Source of the DNA: Roseomonas sp. AR75
GTDB taxonomy: Bacteria; Pseudomonadota; Alphaproteobacteria; Acetobacterales; Acetobacteraceae
Length of the DNA stretch: 64,000 nt
NCBI RefSeq assembly: GCF_005222815.1
Contig: NZ_STGB01000001.1
Coordinates: 1-64,000 of the forward strand
Direction of reading: 5' to 3'
Part shown: piece by piece, positions 1 through 8,305 of the stretch
How the letters are laid out: each line of letters starts with the position of its first letter
Numbering within the stretch: position 1 is the stretch's first letter
The notes under the pieces: model-generated
The model's input: the letters and a program-made list of their open reading frames with translations, nothing else
Database searches by the model: none
What the model was told of the DNA's origin: nothing
Program-made: the position numbers and the translations under genes

Positions 1-44
1 CGCAGCCGCTCCTCCACATCGAAGAACCCAGGCTGCCGAACCAT
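1..44 (-). CDS. IS5-family transposase, N-terminal fragment (continues beyond the left edge)
   Basis: Reading the reverse strand from ATG at 44-42 gives MVRQPGFFDVEERLR, the characteristic opening of one group of IS5-family DDE transposases. Only 15 residues are in the window, so integrity and catalytic residues cannot be judged. The transposase would catalyse cut-and-paste movement of the element. The call rests on a recalled family signature rather than on a search. Confidence 0.6.
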   Translation of the reverse strand, partial: MVRQPGFFDVEERL

Positions 45-117
45 CGCCTTCCCCCGCGCCGATCCGCGTCAGTGAATCAGCCAAACAGCGTCAGGGCGAG
101 GGGTTTATGGAGGTGTC
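1..117 (-). mobile_element. End of an IS5-family insertion sequence, cut by the window edge
   Basis: The sequence left of position 44 encodes the first residues of an IS5-type transposase on the minus strand. The non-coding stretch 45-117 looks like its upstream end, because recombinase coding homology (see 118-385) stops abruptly there. The exact terminal inverted repeat cannot be fixed since the other end of the element lies outside the window. Confidence 0.6.
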
Positions 118-385
118 CACCTCGGCGATGTTCGGGTGCAGCCGCGGCAGCTCGGGCCGAGACCCGCCAGCGATCTCCGCTTCAAGCGCTATGCGCCGGG
201 CCTCGAATTCGTCCAGCTTGCCCTGCAGGCCGGGCGCGCGCAGCCCGTCAGCAATGGCATCGATCAGCCCCGCGAGCCTGCGCCGTACACCATCCAGCTC
301 GCGCTGCTTGCCCGCCAGACCGGCGCTTGCCTCCTGGAGCGCACCCCATTTCGACCGGACACCCGGCGCAACCTGAGGGCCTAGG
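118..385 (-). pseudogene. Serine recombinase fragment (coiled-coil region)
   Basis: The minus strand encodes about 89 residues rich in Arg, Glu and Leu, including KQRELDGVRRRLAGLIDA and ending RLHPNIAEV. This matches the coiled-coil segment that precedes the C-terminus of large serine recombinases. The catalytic resolvase domain, DNA-binding recombinase domain and C-terminus are absent. It is cut on one side by the IS5 end and on the other by the IS2-like element. The missing following segment ([12 protein letters not shown]...) is found at 31567-32172 on the same strand, so both may derive from one gene. Confidence 0.6.
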
Positions 386-406
386 TGGGAGCCTAGGCGT
401 GCGCCT

Positions 407-796
407 ATGTCGAAGCCCGTTGAGCGCGTCGAAGTCATCACCGGCCGCGAGCGCCGGAGGCGATACACTGCAGAGGAGAAGGTCCGGCTGGTCGAGGAGA
501 CGGCCCGGCCCGGCATGACGGTCTCGGCCGTCGCCCGGCTTCACGGCGTCTCCCCGAGCCTGCTGTTCGGGTGGAGGCGCCGCATGGCCGAAGGTGGGCT
601 GGAGGCGGTCAGGGCGGACGAGGACGTGGTCCCGGCCAGCCGCGTCCGTGAGCTCGAGGCAAAGGTCCGCGAACTCGAGCGCCTGCTCGGCCGCAAGACG
701 ATGGAGGCCGAGATCCTCCGCGAGGCGCTGGACCAGACCCACCCCAAAAAACTGGCGTTGCGCTTGCCGTCGCCGCCACCGGGCGGTTCCCGGTGA
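407..796 (+). CDS. IS2-type transposase OrfA
   Basis: The 129-residue protein begins MSKPVERVEVITGRERRRRY and contains a helix-turn-helix (about residues 24-66, with TVSAVARLHGVSPSLLFGWR) followed by a leucine-rich coiled coil (about 82-110). In IS3-family elements OrfA binds the terminal repeats and modulates transposition. The last 15 or so residues, after the A6 run at 746-751, are out of the family's usual reading; the biologically important product is probably the OrfAB fusion made by -1 frameshifting at that run. The stop overlaps the GTG of orfB. Confidence 0.85.
   Translation: MSKPVERVEVITGRERRRRYTAEEKVRLVEETARPGMTVSAVARLHGVSPSLLFGWRRRMAEGGLEAVRADEDVVPASRVRELEAKVRELERLLGRKTMEAEILREALDQTHPKKLALRLPSPPPGGSR
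745..752 (+). other. Candidate -1 ribosomal frameshift site
   Basis: A run of six A residues (746-751, context C-AAAAAA-C) falls at the end of orfA. A shift of -1 there enters the orfB frame, which has no stop codon between the run and the orfB start at 793, and the resulting joint reads QKTGVALAVAATGRFPVKT, which matches the usual IS2-type OrfAB junction as I recall it. Programmed frameshifting on A-rich runs is established for IS3-family elements; here it is inferred from the sequence. Confidence 0.6.
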
Positions 797-1644
797 AGAC
801 CGTGGCCGACACCCTCGGCGTCGCTCGGTCCAACTTGGTGGAGCAGCTCCGGTATCCCGAGCGCCGCCGCCGCGGCCCATACCGCCGAGTCGGCGACGAC
901 GAACTCTTGGCTGCGATCCGCGCCATCACCGACGCTCGGCCCACCTACGGCTACCGCCGCGTCGCAGCTCTGCTGAACCGCGCCAGGCGGGCCTCCGGCG
1001 AGCCGCCGGTCAACCGGAAGCGCGTCCTCCGTCTCATGCAGGGGGCCTCGCTGACGCTGCAACCGCATACTGGCAGGCGGCCGATCCGTGCTCACGAGGG
1101 CACCGTCGTCGCGCCTGCTTCGAACCAGCGATGGGCGTCCGACGGCTTCGAGATCCACTGCTGGAAAGGCGACGTGGTCCGCGTCGCCTTCGCCATCGAC
1201 ACCCATGACCGCGAGGTCATGGCCTGGGTCGCCACAATCGGCGCCGGGATCAGCGGCGAGATGGTGCGTGACATGATGCTGGCGTGCGTCGAGCGCAGGT
1301 TCGACGCCGTCCGCGCCCCCGAGCCGGTGCAGTGGCTCGCCGACAACGGATCTGCCTACACCGCAGGCGAGACGGTCGATTTCGCCACCGCGCTCAACCT
1401 CGTCGCCTGCTTCACGCCGGTCCGCAGCCCCGAGAGCAACGGCGTCTGCGAGGCTTTCGTGAAAACCTTCAAGCGCGACTACGTCCGGGTGAACTCGCGC
1501 CCCGACGCCATCTCCGTCCTGCGGCGGCTCACCGCCTGGTTCGACGACTACAACATCGTCCACCCCCATAGCGGCTTGCACATGCTGTCGCCGCGTGAGT
1601 TCATCGCCCAGCAGTCGTCCACCCCAGCCGCGTGTCCGGTCTGA
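793..1644 (+). CDS. IS2-type transposase OrfB (DDE integrase domain)
   Basis: The 283-residue frame starts at a GTG that overlaps the orfA stop. It contains the HTH_21-like segment (TYGYRRVAALLNR, about residues 50-62) and an rve integrase core. The catalytic triad is visible as D in WASDGFEI, D in WLADNGSAY and E in SNGVCEAFVKTFKRDY, with normal spacing. No internal stop or frameshift is seen, so the element may still be active. It is probably translated mainly as part of the OrfAB fusion. Confidence 0.88.
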   Translation: MKTVADTLGVARSNLVEQLRYPERRRRGPYRRVGDDELLAAIRAITDARPTYGYRRVAALLNRARRASGEPPVNRKRVLRLMQGASLTLQPHTGRRPIRAHEGTVVAPASNQRWASDGFEIHCWKGDVVRVAFAIDTHDREVMAWVATIGAGISGEMVRDMMLACVERRFDAVRAPEPVQWLADNGSAYTAGETVDFATALNLVACFTPVRSPESNGVCEAFVKTFKRDYVRVNSRPDAISVLRRLTAWFDDYNIVHPHSGLHMLSPREFIAQQSSTPAACPV

Positions 1645-1662
1645 CGGGGTGCACTCGAGACA

Positions 1663-1802
1663 GCCCGTCGGACCCAGTTCCAGATCGACTGCGCCGTCGG
1701 CTCGAACTCGCGCGAAAGCTCCTCCGGCGTTCGACCTGATCTGACCAGCTCCACCATCTGCCGCCTGAACTCCGGCGGGTATGGCAGCCTGAATTTCGGC
1801 AT
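1663..1802 (-). pseudogene. IS3-family orfA stub
   Basis: From ATG at 1802 the minus strand encodes about 47 residues opening MPKFRLPYPPEFRRQMVEL and containing TPEELSREFEPTAQSIWNWV, a helix-turn-helix typical of a different IS3 subgroup. Homology ends at the right end of the IS2-like element, so this gene was cut by that insertion or by the rearrangement associated with it. The rest of the element is not next to it; an IS3 orfB tail at 32176-32295 may or may not belong to the same family. Confidence 0.65.
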
Positions 1803-1965
1803 CTCGGACACCTCCGTCTCAAGCCTCGGGGCGTCCACGAAACCGCGTCAACTCCAACTCCAACCACCCGGGACGTGACCTCGGCATCGCGCCGCCACCG
1901 CCCAGGTCTTGCGGCAGCATGGCGCCTCCGCTTCATTGCCGGCGACCAAGAGGGGCGGATCGCGG

Positions 1966-4317
1966 ATGACTGCATCGGCCATTGGCCGCTCCATGCCGAG
2001 GTCGGAGGCGCCCCGCCTTGTCGCCGGCGGCGGTCGATACCTCGACGACCATGCCGAGCGCGGGGAGTTGCAGGCCTGCTTCCTCCGCAGCCCGCTGCCG
2101 CACGCGCGCTTCGCGCTGGACGTTGCCGCCGCAAGGGCGCTGCCGGGGGTCGAGGCGGTGCTCACCGCCGCCGATCTCGCCCCCGTCTGCCGGCCCTGGC
2201 GCACGGAATCGCGGAGCTTCCCGGGCCTGGTCTCGCCGCAGCAGGGACCACTCGCGGATGGCCGCGCGACCTGGCAGGGCGAGCCCGTGGCGATGGTGCT
2301 CGCCGCCACGCGCGCCATCGCCGAGGACGCGGCCGAGGCGATCCTCGCGGAGTGGCACGAACTGCCGTCAGTCATCACGCCCGAGGCTGCGCTCGTGCCC
2401 GGCGCGCCGCCGGTGCATCCGGGCAGCGAGAGCAACCGCGCCTGGGGTGCGACGATCGGCGACGGCGATCCCGACGCCGCCTTCGCCGCCGCGGCGCTGG
2501 TCGTGGAGGAGCGCCTGGTCTTCACCCGCCACACCGGCGTCCCGCTCGAGCCACGCGGCGCGCTGGCGACATGGGAGCCGGGCACGGGCGCGCTGACGGT
2601 TCGCCTCTCGCACCAGATGCCGCACCAGATGCGCCTGCACCTGGCCGAGCAGCTCGGCCTGCCGGTCAACCGCGTGCGCGTGGTCTGCGGCGATGTCGGC
2701 GGCGGCTTCGGCATCAAGATGCATGTCTACCAGGACGAGATGGCGGTCGCTGCGGCGGCGCGGCTGCTCGGCCGGCCTGTGCGCTGGGTGTCGGACCGGA
2801 TGGAGGCGCTGCTGGCCGACATCCATGCGCGCGAGCATGTCGTCACCGCGCGCATGGCGGTGGATGCCGAGGGCCACATCCTCGGCTTCGACCTGCACGA
2901 TGTGCAGGGGCTCGGCGCCTATTCGGTGTATCCGCGCAGCAGCACGGTGGAGGCGATCAGCGTGGTGCGCAGCATCGGCGCGCCCTACCGCTTCGCGCAT
3001 GGCCGCGCGCGGGTGGACAGCGTGCTGCAGAACAAGGTCGCGACCGGCCAGTACCGCGCGGTCGGCGCGCCGGTCGGCTGCGCGGTGACGGAGCGCCTGG
3101 TGGACAAGGCCGCCCGGGCGCGGGGCGAGGACCCCTTCGCCTTCCGCGCGCGCAACCTGCTGCGCAAGGCGGAGATGCCCTGGGTCAACCCGTTCGGCGC
3201 CGCGCAGCACGGCATGGATCATCACGCCGTGCTGGAGACGGCGCAGGCGCTGCTCGACCTGCCCTCGCTGCGCGCGGAGATCAAAGCCGGCCGCGCGGCA
3301 GGGCGGCTGCTCGGCCTCGGCCTCGCCTTCACGGTGGAATACACCGCCTCCGGCCCCGCCGTGTACGGCGCGGGCCATGTCGCGGTCGCGGCGACGGACA
3401 CGGTGGTTGCGACGCTGGAGCCCACCGGCGAGATCAGCGCCCAGGCCTCGATTACCGAGATCGGCCAGGGCATCACCCAGGGCCTGGCGCAGGTGCTGGC
3501 CGATGCGGTCGGCGTCGCGCCGGAGGCGGTCCGCGTCGGCGCCGGCGACACGCAGGCAGCGCCGCATGGCGGCGGCGCCTGGGCCAGCCGGGGTGCGGCG
3601 ATCGGCGGCGAGGCCGCCTGGGGCGCCGGGCGCGCGCTGCGTGCGCAGCTGCTCGAGGCCGCCGGTGCCTTGCTGCAGGCGGCGCCGGACAGCCTCGACA
3701 TCCGCGCCGGCGTGGTGACGGACGCGGCGGGCGCGGCGCGCATGACGCTGGCCGAGCTCGGCACGCTGATGCTGTTCCGCGGGCATGAGATGCCGAAGGG
3801 CGTGACGCCCGGCCTCTCCGCAGCGTTCCACTACCGGCGCGAGCAGGATGTGACGCTCGCCAACAACGGCATGCAGGCCGCGCTGGTCGAGATCGACGGC
3901 GAGACCGGGCTGGTGCGCGTGCTGCGCCACTGGATGGCCGGCGATTGCGGCCGCGTGCTGAACCCGCTGCTGGTGGACGGCCAGTATCGCGGCGGCGTCG
4001 CGCAGGGCATCGGCGAGGCGCTGCTCGAAGCCTGCCGCTACGATGCGGAGAGCGGGCAGTTCCTGTCGGGGACGCTGGCCGACTACCTGCTGCCGATGGC
4101 GACCGACATCCCCGACATCGCGCTGGCGCATGTGGAGGTGCCCTATGCCGGCAGCGCCGTCGGCGCGAAGGGCGCCGGTGAATCCGGCACCTGCGGCGCG
4201 CCGGCGGCGATCCTCAACGCGGTGAACGATGCGCTGCTGGCCGCGGGGGGCGGCGTGGTGACGGAACTGCCGATCCACCCCGTCGCGGTGCTGCGCGCGC
4301 TGGGCCGTCTCGCATGA
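1966..4317 (+). CDS. Molybdenum hydroxylase large subunit (xanthine dehydrogenase/CoxL family)
   Basis: This 783-residue protein carries the two molybdopterin-binding domains of the xanthine oxidase family. Visible landmarks are RYLDDHAERGELQACFLRS near the N-terminus, GDVGGGFGIKMHVYQDEMA for cofactor binding, and the GESGTCGAPA segment near the C-terminus that bears the catalytic glutamate. The loop around QYRAVGAPVG lacks the AYRCSFR signature of true aerobic CO dehydrogenase, so it probably hydroxylates an organic substrate such as an N-heterocycle or aldehyde. I chose ATG 1966 because a GAGGGGCGGA ribosome site precedes it. The stop overlaps the FAD-subunit start (ATGA). The preferred substrate is unknown. 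Confidence 0.9.
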   Translation: MTASAIGRSMPRSEAPRLVAGGGRYLDDHAERGELQACFLRSPLPHARFALDVAAARALPGVEAVLTAADLAPVCRPWRTESRSFPGLVSPQQGPLADGRATWQGEPVAMVLAATRAIAEDAAEAILAEWHELPSVITPEAALVPGAPPVHPGSESNRAWGATIGDGDPDAAFAAAALVVEERLVFTRHTGVPLEPRGALATWEPGTGALTVRLSHQMPHQMRLHLAEQLGLPVNRVRVVCGDVGGGFGIKMHVYQDEMAVAAAARLLGRPVRWVSDRMEALLADIHAREHVVTARMAVDAEGHILGFDLHDVQGLGAYSVYPRSSTVEAISVVRSIGAPYRFAHGRARVDSVLQNKVATGQYRAVGAPVGCAVTERLVDKAARARGEDPFAFRARNLLRKAEMPWVNPFGAAQHGMDHHAVLETAQALLDLPSLRAEIKAGRAAGRLLGLGLAFTVEYTASGPAVYGAGHVAVAATDTVVATLEPTGEISAQASITEIGQGITQGLAQVLADAVGVAPEAVRVGAGDTQAAPHGGGAWASRGAAIGGEAAWGAGRALRAQLLEAAGALLQAAPDSLDIRAGVVTDAAGAARMTLAELGTLMLFRGHEMPKGVTPGLSAAFHYRREQDVTLANNGMQAALVEIDGETGLVRVLRHWMAGDCGRVLNPLLVDGQYRGGVAQGIGEALLEACRYDAESGQFLSGTLADYLLPMATDIPDIALAHVEVPYAGSAVGAKGAGESGTCGAPAAILNAVNDALLAAGGGVVTELPIHPVAVLRALGRLA

Positions 4318-5150
4318 CGCCCGCGCGCTTCGCCTATGAACGCCCCGCGACGCTGAAGGAGGCGCTCGGCATCCTGGCGCGCGCCGGCGAGGACGCCGCA
4401 CCGCTCGCCGGCGGGCAGAGCCTGATGCCGATGATGGCGATGCGCGTCGCGCGGCCCGCGCTGCTGGTGGACCTCAACCGCGTGGCGGGGCTCGACGCGA
4501 TCGTGCTGGAAGGCGGCGTGCTGCGGATCGGCGCGATGGCGCGCCACGCCGCGGTGCTGGCGCATCCGCTGGTGGCGGCGGAGGCGCCGTTGCTGCCGCG
4601 CGCGCTGGAGGAGGTCGCGCATCCCGCCATCCGCAACCGCGGCACGCTCGGCGGCAGCCTGGCGCTGGCCGATCCGGCGGCCGAACTGCCTTCCTGCATG
4701 GTCGCGCTGGATGCGGTGGTTGTGCTCGCCTCTGCGAAGGGCGAGCGGCGCGTGGCGGCCGCGGACTTCTTCCAGGGCCTTTATGCGACTTCGCGGCGCA
4801 GTGACGAGTTGCTGCTGCGCGTCGAGATTCCGCGCGCAGCCGGCTGGACACCCTGGTTTGCCGAGGTCGCGCGCCGGCGCGGCGACTATGCGCTGGCGGG
4901 TCTCGCCGTGATGGCACGACGCGAAGCGGGCCGGATCGCGGAAGCGCGCCTCGCTTTCTGCGGCGTCGAGGCCGCGCCGCGTCGGCTGCCGGCGGTGGAG
5001 GCGGCGCTGGTCGCGGGCAAGGATCCCGCGTCGCTGCTGCCCGGCCTGCTGGAGCCGCTCGGCTCGGCCGAGGCGCCAGCTGCATACCGCCTGCATCTCG
5101 CACAGGTGCTGCTGCGCCGCGCGACGGAGGCCCTGCATGCTGCCGCCTGA
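4314..5150 (+). CDS. Molybdenum hydroxylase FAD-binding medium subunit (CoxM-like)
   Basis: The 278-residue protein has the vanillyl-alcohol-oxidase-type FAD fold of CoxM. The FAD-contact motifs LAGGQSLMPMMAMRVARP (about residues 27-45) and IRNRGTLGGSLALADPAAELP (about 106-126) are both present, followed by the C-terminal CO-dehydrogenase flavoprotein domain. It accepts electrons from the 2Fe-2S subunit and passes them to the final acceptor. Its start overlaps the large subunit stop and its end overlaps the small subunit start by 14 nt, so the three are translationally coupled in an L-M-S order. Confidence 0.9.
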   Translation: MTPARFAYERPATLKEALGILARAGEDAAPLAGGQSLMPMMAMRVARPALLVDLNRVAGLDAIVLEGGVLRIGAMARHAAVLAHPLVAAEAPLLPRALEEVAHPAIRNRGTLGGSLALADPAAELPSCMVALDAVVVLASAKGERRVAAADFFQGLYATSRRSDELLLRVEIPRAAGWTPWFAEVARRRGDYALAGLAVMARREAGRIAEARLAFCGVEAAPRRLPAVEAALVAGKDPASLLPGLLEPLGSAEAPAAYRLHLAQVLLRRATEALHAAA

Positions 5151-5640
5151 CGAGCCCCTGGCCGAGATCGCCTGCACCGTGAACGGCCGCCACGTGGCGG
5201 GCCGCGCGCCGCTGCGCCAGACGCTGGTGGAATGGCTGCGCACCGAGCTCGGGCTGACCGGCAGCCATGTCGGCTGCGCCCATGGCGTCTGCGGCGCCTG
5301 CCATGTGCGGCTCGACGGCGCGGTGGTGCGCGGCTGCCTGGTGCTGGCCGTGCAGGCCGATGGCAGTGCGGTGGAGACGATCGAAGCAGCGACGGGCCCC
5401 GAGGTCGCGGCGCTGCGGGAGGCCTTCGTCGCCCATGCCGGCCTGCAATGCGGCTTCTGCACGCCGGGGATGATCCTGCAGGCGGCCGAGCTGCTGCAGC
5501 GCGACCGCGCCCCGACGCGCGAGGCGATCCGGGACCATCTGTCGGGAAACTACTGCCGCTGCACGGGCTACCACCAGATCGTGGACGCCGTCGCCTCAGC
5601 CGCCGCGGCGTTGCAGCCCGGCCGCGTAGAAGGCGCGTAG
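5137..5640 (+). CDS. Molybdenum hydroxylase 2Fe-2S small subunit (CoxS-like)
   Basis: The 167-residue protein has both expected iron-sulfur domains. The plant-ferredoxin-type cluster ligands lie in VGCAHGVCGACHV with a further Cys in VRGCLVL, and the helical second cluster domain shows QCGFCTPGMIL and GNYCRCTGYHQI. It relays electrons from the molybdenum centre to FAD. The 3' end overlaps the 3' end of the convergent amidohydrolase gene by 45 nt. Conserved cysteines are all in place, so the complex looks functional. Confidence 0.92.
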   Translation: MLPPDEPLAEIACTVNGRHVAGRAPLRQTLVEWLRTELGLTGSHVGCAHGVCGACHVRLDGAVVRGCLVLAVQADGSAVETIEAATGPEVAALREAFVAHAGLQCGFCTPGMILQAAELLQRDRAPTREAIRDHLSGNYCRCTGYHQIVDAVASAAAALQPGRVEGA

Positions 5641-7041
5641 CCCCTCGGCGTAGCGGCGTGCCACCTCGCGCCAGGCGCGCGCCTCCGCCGCGCCGGTGCG
5701 CACCTGGGCATCCAGCTCGGCGCGCGCGGCATCAAGGTCGAGCCCGGTGAGACGGCCGCCGCGCACCACCTCGCGCCCGGCGACGACCAGCCGGCGTACA
5801 TGCGCGCGCGTGGCCCGCTGCGCGAGCAGCGCGGGCTCCTCGGCCGGGATCAGCAGGTCCTCGGCGTCGCGCCGCAGCACCAGCAGGTCGGCGGCGGCGC
5901 CCGGCGCGAGCGGCGTGGCGTCGCGCCCGCCGCCCAGCGCCTCCCGCCCCGCGATGGTGGAAGCCTCGAGCAGCGCGGGTAGCGGCCAGCCTTCCTCGAG
6001 CCCCACGCCACGATGCAGCATCCAGTTCAGCCGCAGTTCGCGCAACGCGTCGTCGTCATCGTCCACGCTGAAGCCGTCGAGGCCGGTCACCAGGCGCACG
6101 CCTTGGCGGTGCATCTCTGCCGCGGGGGCGATGCCGTTGCGCAGGTTCAGGTTCGAGGAGGTGTTGATGCTGACGGCGACGCCGCGCTCGGCCAGCAGCG
6201 CCATTTCCTCGGGCCGCAGATGCGCAGCATGCGCGATCGAGAGCCGCGGCGAGAGCAGGCCGATGTCGTCCAGGAAGCGCAGCGGCCCCTGGGGGAAGGC
6301 GGCGTCGAGATACGCGCGCTGGATCGGGCTTTCGAGCAGATGCATGTGCACGCGCCGCCCAGTCATTGCGCTGCGCTCCGCCACCAGCCGCAGCAGCGCC
6401 TCGGAGCACCATTCGAGGCCGTAGGGGCCGTACTGCACATCCACCAGCGGATCGTCGAGCTCGGCAGCGAGGTCCTCCACCAGCCGGATCTGCGCCGCGG
6501 GCGGGGCGGGGGCGCGCAGCAGGCGGCGGCGCACCGCCTCGGCGACCTCGGGCGGCAGAGCGCCCAGCACCGTCTCATCCGGCGCATAGCCCAGCGCGTT
6601 CTCGTCGCGCAGCGCGACCGCGATGGCCACGCGCACCCCGACCGTGCGGGCGGCGCGCGCGACCTCGCGCAGTTCGGCGGCGACGCGGGCCGGATCCTGC
6701 GGGCGCGTGTAGTGCACCATGATCGCGCCGAGGCCGGACAACGCCTGCCGGCCGAGCGCATTCGCCACCACCAGCCAGGGATCGGCGACCGGCGCGCCCG
6801 TCATCACCGCGAGCCACATCTCGAGCGGCAGGTCGAAGGCGCCAAGCGAGGTCGGGCGCACGCCGCGCGCATGGTCGTGCGCATTGGCAAGCGGAGGCAT
6901 GATCGAGTGCGCGGCCGCCGCCTCCGCGGCAACCGGCACAGCCTCCGTCACGCGCTCCGCGGCGAAGCCGATGCGCTGCGCGGTGCAACAGAGGCAGCCG
7001 CCGCCCGGACGGATCACCCAGCCTGTCGCCGCCTCAGCCAT
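5596..7041 (-). CDS. Amidohydrolase family protein (cytosine deaminase/TRZ-ATZ type)
   Basis: The 481-residue protein belongs to the metal-dependent amidohydrolase superfamily. The N-terminal metal motif is NAHDHARG (His55, His57). Further ligands are likely in HMHLLES and SIAHAAHLR, and an aspartate lies in TGLDGFSVDD, where the family often has SDN. These enzymes hydrolyse or deaminate ring C-N bonds. Its placement beside a molybdenum hydroxylase and at the end of a transporter gene train suggests it acts on a hydroxylated N-heterocycle or related amide, which is an inference. The start overlaps the TRAP large permease stop by 8 nt. Confidence 0.85.
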   Translation of the reverse strand: MAEAATGWVIRPGGGCLCCTAQRIGFAAERVTEAVPVAAEAAAAHSIMPPLANAHDHARGVRPTSLGAFDLPLEMWLAVMTGAPVADPWLVVANALGRQALSGLGAIMVHYTRPQDPARVAAELREVARAARTVGVRVAIAVALRDENALGYAPDETVLGALPPEVAEAVRRRLLRAPAPPAAQIRLVEDLAAELDDPLVDVQYGPYGLEWCSEALLRLVAERSAMTGRRVHMHLLESPIQRAYLDAAFPQGPLRFLDDIGLLSPRLSIAHAAHLRPEEMALLAERGVAVSINTSSNLNLRNGIAPAAEMHRQGVRLVTGLDGFSVDDDDDALRELRLNWMLHRGVGLEEGWPLPALLEASTIAGREALGGGRDATPLAPGAAADLLVLRRDAEDLLIPAEEPALLAQRATRAHVRRLVVAGREVVRGGRLTGLDLDAARAELDAQVRTGAAEARAWREVARRYAEGLRAFYAAGLQRRGG

Positions 7042-8305
7042 GCAGCCCCATCAGCCGCGGCAGCAGCAGCGCGAGGTCGGGCCAGAGTGTCACGACGACG
7101 GCCACCACCGACATGGTCAGCAGATAGGGCGCGAGCGCGCGCGAGATCGCCGGCAGCGAGCTGCCCGAGATGCCGAGCACGATGTAGAGCCCGACGCCGA
7201 GCGGCGGCAGGAACAGCGCGATGCCCATCACCGTGGTCATCACCAGCCCGTAATGCAGCGGGTCGATGCCGAGCTCTTTCGCGATCGGCACGAAGACGGG
7301 GATGATCATCAGCATGCCCGGGATGCCGTCCAGCAGCGCGAAGAGCACCACGAAGACCACCAGGCTGAACAGCAGGAAGCCGATGCGCCCGCCGCCCGTC
7401 TCGGTCATCAGCGCGGCGAGCGCCTGCGGCACCTGCTCCACCGTCAGCAGCCAGGCGAGGATGTTGGCGCCGGCGATCATCAGCATCACCGCGCCGGTGG
7501 CGATGCCGGAACGCACCAGCGCGCCCCAGAAGAAGGGCCAGGTCAGCTCCCGATGCAGCATGCCGGCGAGCACGGCATAGGCCACCGCGACCACCGCCGC
7601 CTCGGTGGGCGTGAAGGCACCGCCGAGGATGCCGCCGAAGATGATCACCGGCAGGCCGAGCGCCAGCCCGGCATCGCGGAGGTGCCCCAGCCGCCCGGCG
7701 AGCGGCACGCGCGGCTCCGGCGCCGGGCCCGCGCCTTCGAGGCGGATGTGCAGCAGCAGCGCGCCCGCCATCACCACCGCGGGCAGCAGCCCCGCGGCGA
7801 AGAGTGCGGCGATCGAGGTGTTGGTGACGGAGCCGTAGACCACCATGGTCAGGCAGGGCGGCACCAGGATGCCCATGCCCGCCGCGGCGGCCACCACCGC
7901 GCCGGCCCGCGCCGGGTCCCAGCCCTTCTGCCGCATGCTAGGGATCATCACCGAGCCGACCGCGGCGGCATCGGCATTGGTGCTGCCGCTGACGCCGGAG
8001 AACAGCATCATCGCCACCACGGTCACGTTCGCCAGCCCGCCGCGCACATGCCCGACCAGCGCGGTGGCCAGCGCGATCAGGCGGCGCGAGATGCCGCCGG
8101 TCTCCATCAGCTCGCCGGCCAGGATGAAGAAGGGGATGGCGAGGAAGGTGAAGCTGTCGATCGCGCCGAAGGTGCGGCTCGCGACGATGGACAGCGGCAC
8201 GCCGTCCATGAGCCAGAGCCCGATCGCCGCCGCGGCGCCGATGCCGAAGGCGATGGGCACGCCGAGGGCGACGAAGGCCGCGAAGGCCACCAGCGCACCG
8301 ATCAT
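7034..8305 (-). CDS. dctM: TRAP transporter large permease subunit (DctM)
   Basis: The 423-residue hydrophobic protein shows the DctM family sequence throughout, including FSGVSGSTNADAAAVGSVMIP and GILVPPCLTMVVYGSV, and about 12 predicted membrane segments. It forms the sodium-driven channel that carries a solute delivered by the periplasmic DctP protein. It overlaps the small permease gene by ATGA and the amidohydrolase gene downstream, making a tightly packed operon. The length is normal for the family. Confidence 0.93.
   Translation of the reverse strand: MIGALVAFAAFVALGVPIAFGIGAAAAIGLWLMDGVPLSIVASRTFGAIDSFTFLAIPFFILAGELMETGGISRRLIALATALVGHVRGGLANVTVVAMMLFSGVSGSTNADAAAVGSVMIPSMRQKGWDPARAGAVVAAAAGMGILVPPCLTMVVYGSVTNTSIAALFAAGLLPAVVMAGALLLHIRLEGAGPAPEPRVPLAGRLGHLRDAGLALGLPVIIFGGILGGAFTPTEAAVVAVAYAVLAGMLHRELTWPFFWGALVRSGIATGAVMLMIAGANILAWLLTVEQVPQALAALMTETGGGRIGFLLFSLVVFVVLFALLDGIPGMLMIIPVFVPIAKELGIDPLHYGLVMTTVMGIALFLPPLGVGLYIVLGISGSSLPAISRALAPYLLTMSVVAVVVTLWPDLALLLPRLMGLHG

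Larger units (their letters stand above)
386..1662 (+). mobile_element. IS3-family (IS2 subgroup) insertion sequence, apparently complete
   Basis: The element is about 1.28 kb with overlapping orfA and orfB. Candidate imperfect terminal repeats are TGGGAGCCTAGGCGTGCGCC starting at 386 and, on the other strand, TGTCTCGAGTGCACCCCGTC starting at 1662. The right boundary also coincides with where a neighbouring IS3 orfA fragment loses homology. The bases flanking the two ends (ctagg and gcccg) differ, so there is no target-site duplication, which suggests that DNA on one side was rearranged after insertion. Exact ends are tentative. Confidence 0.65.
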
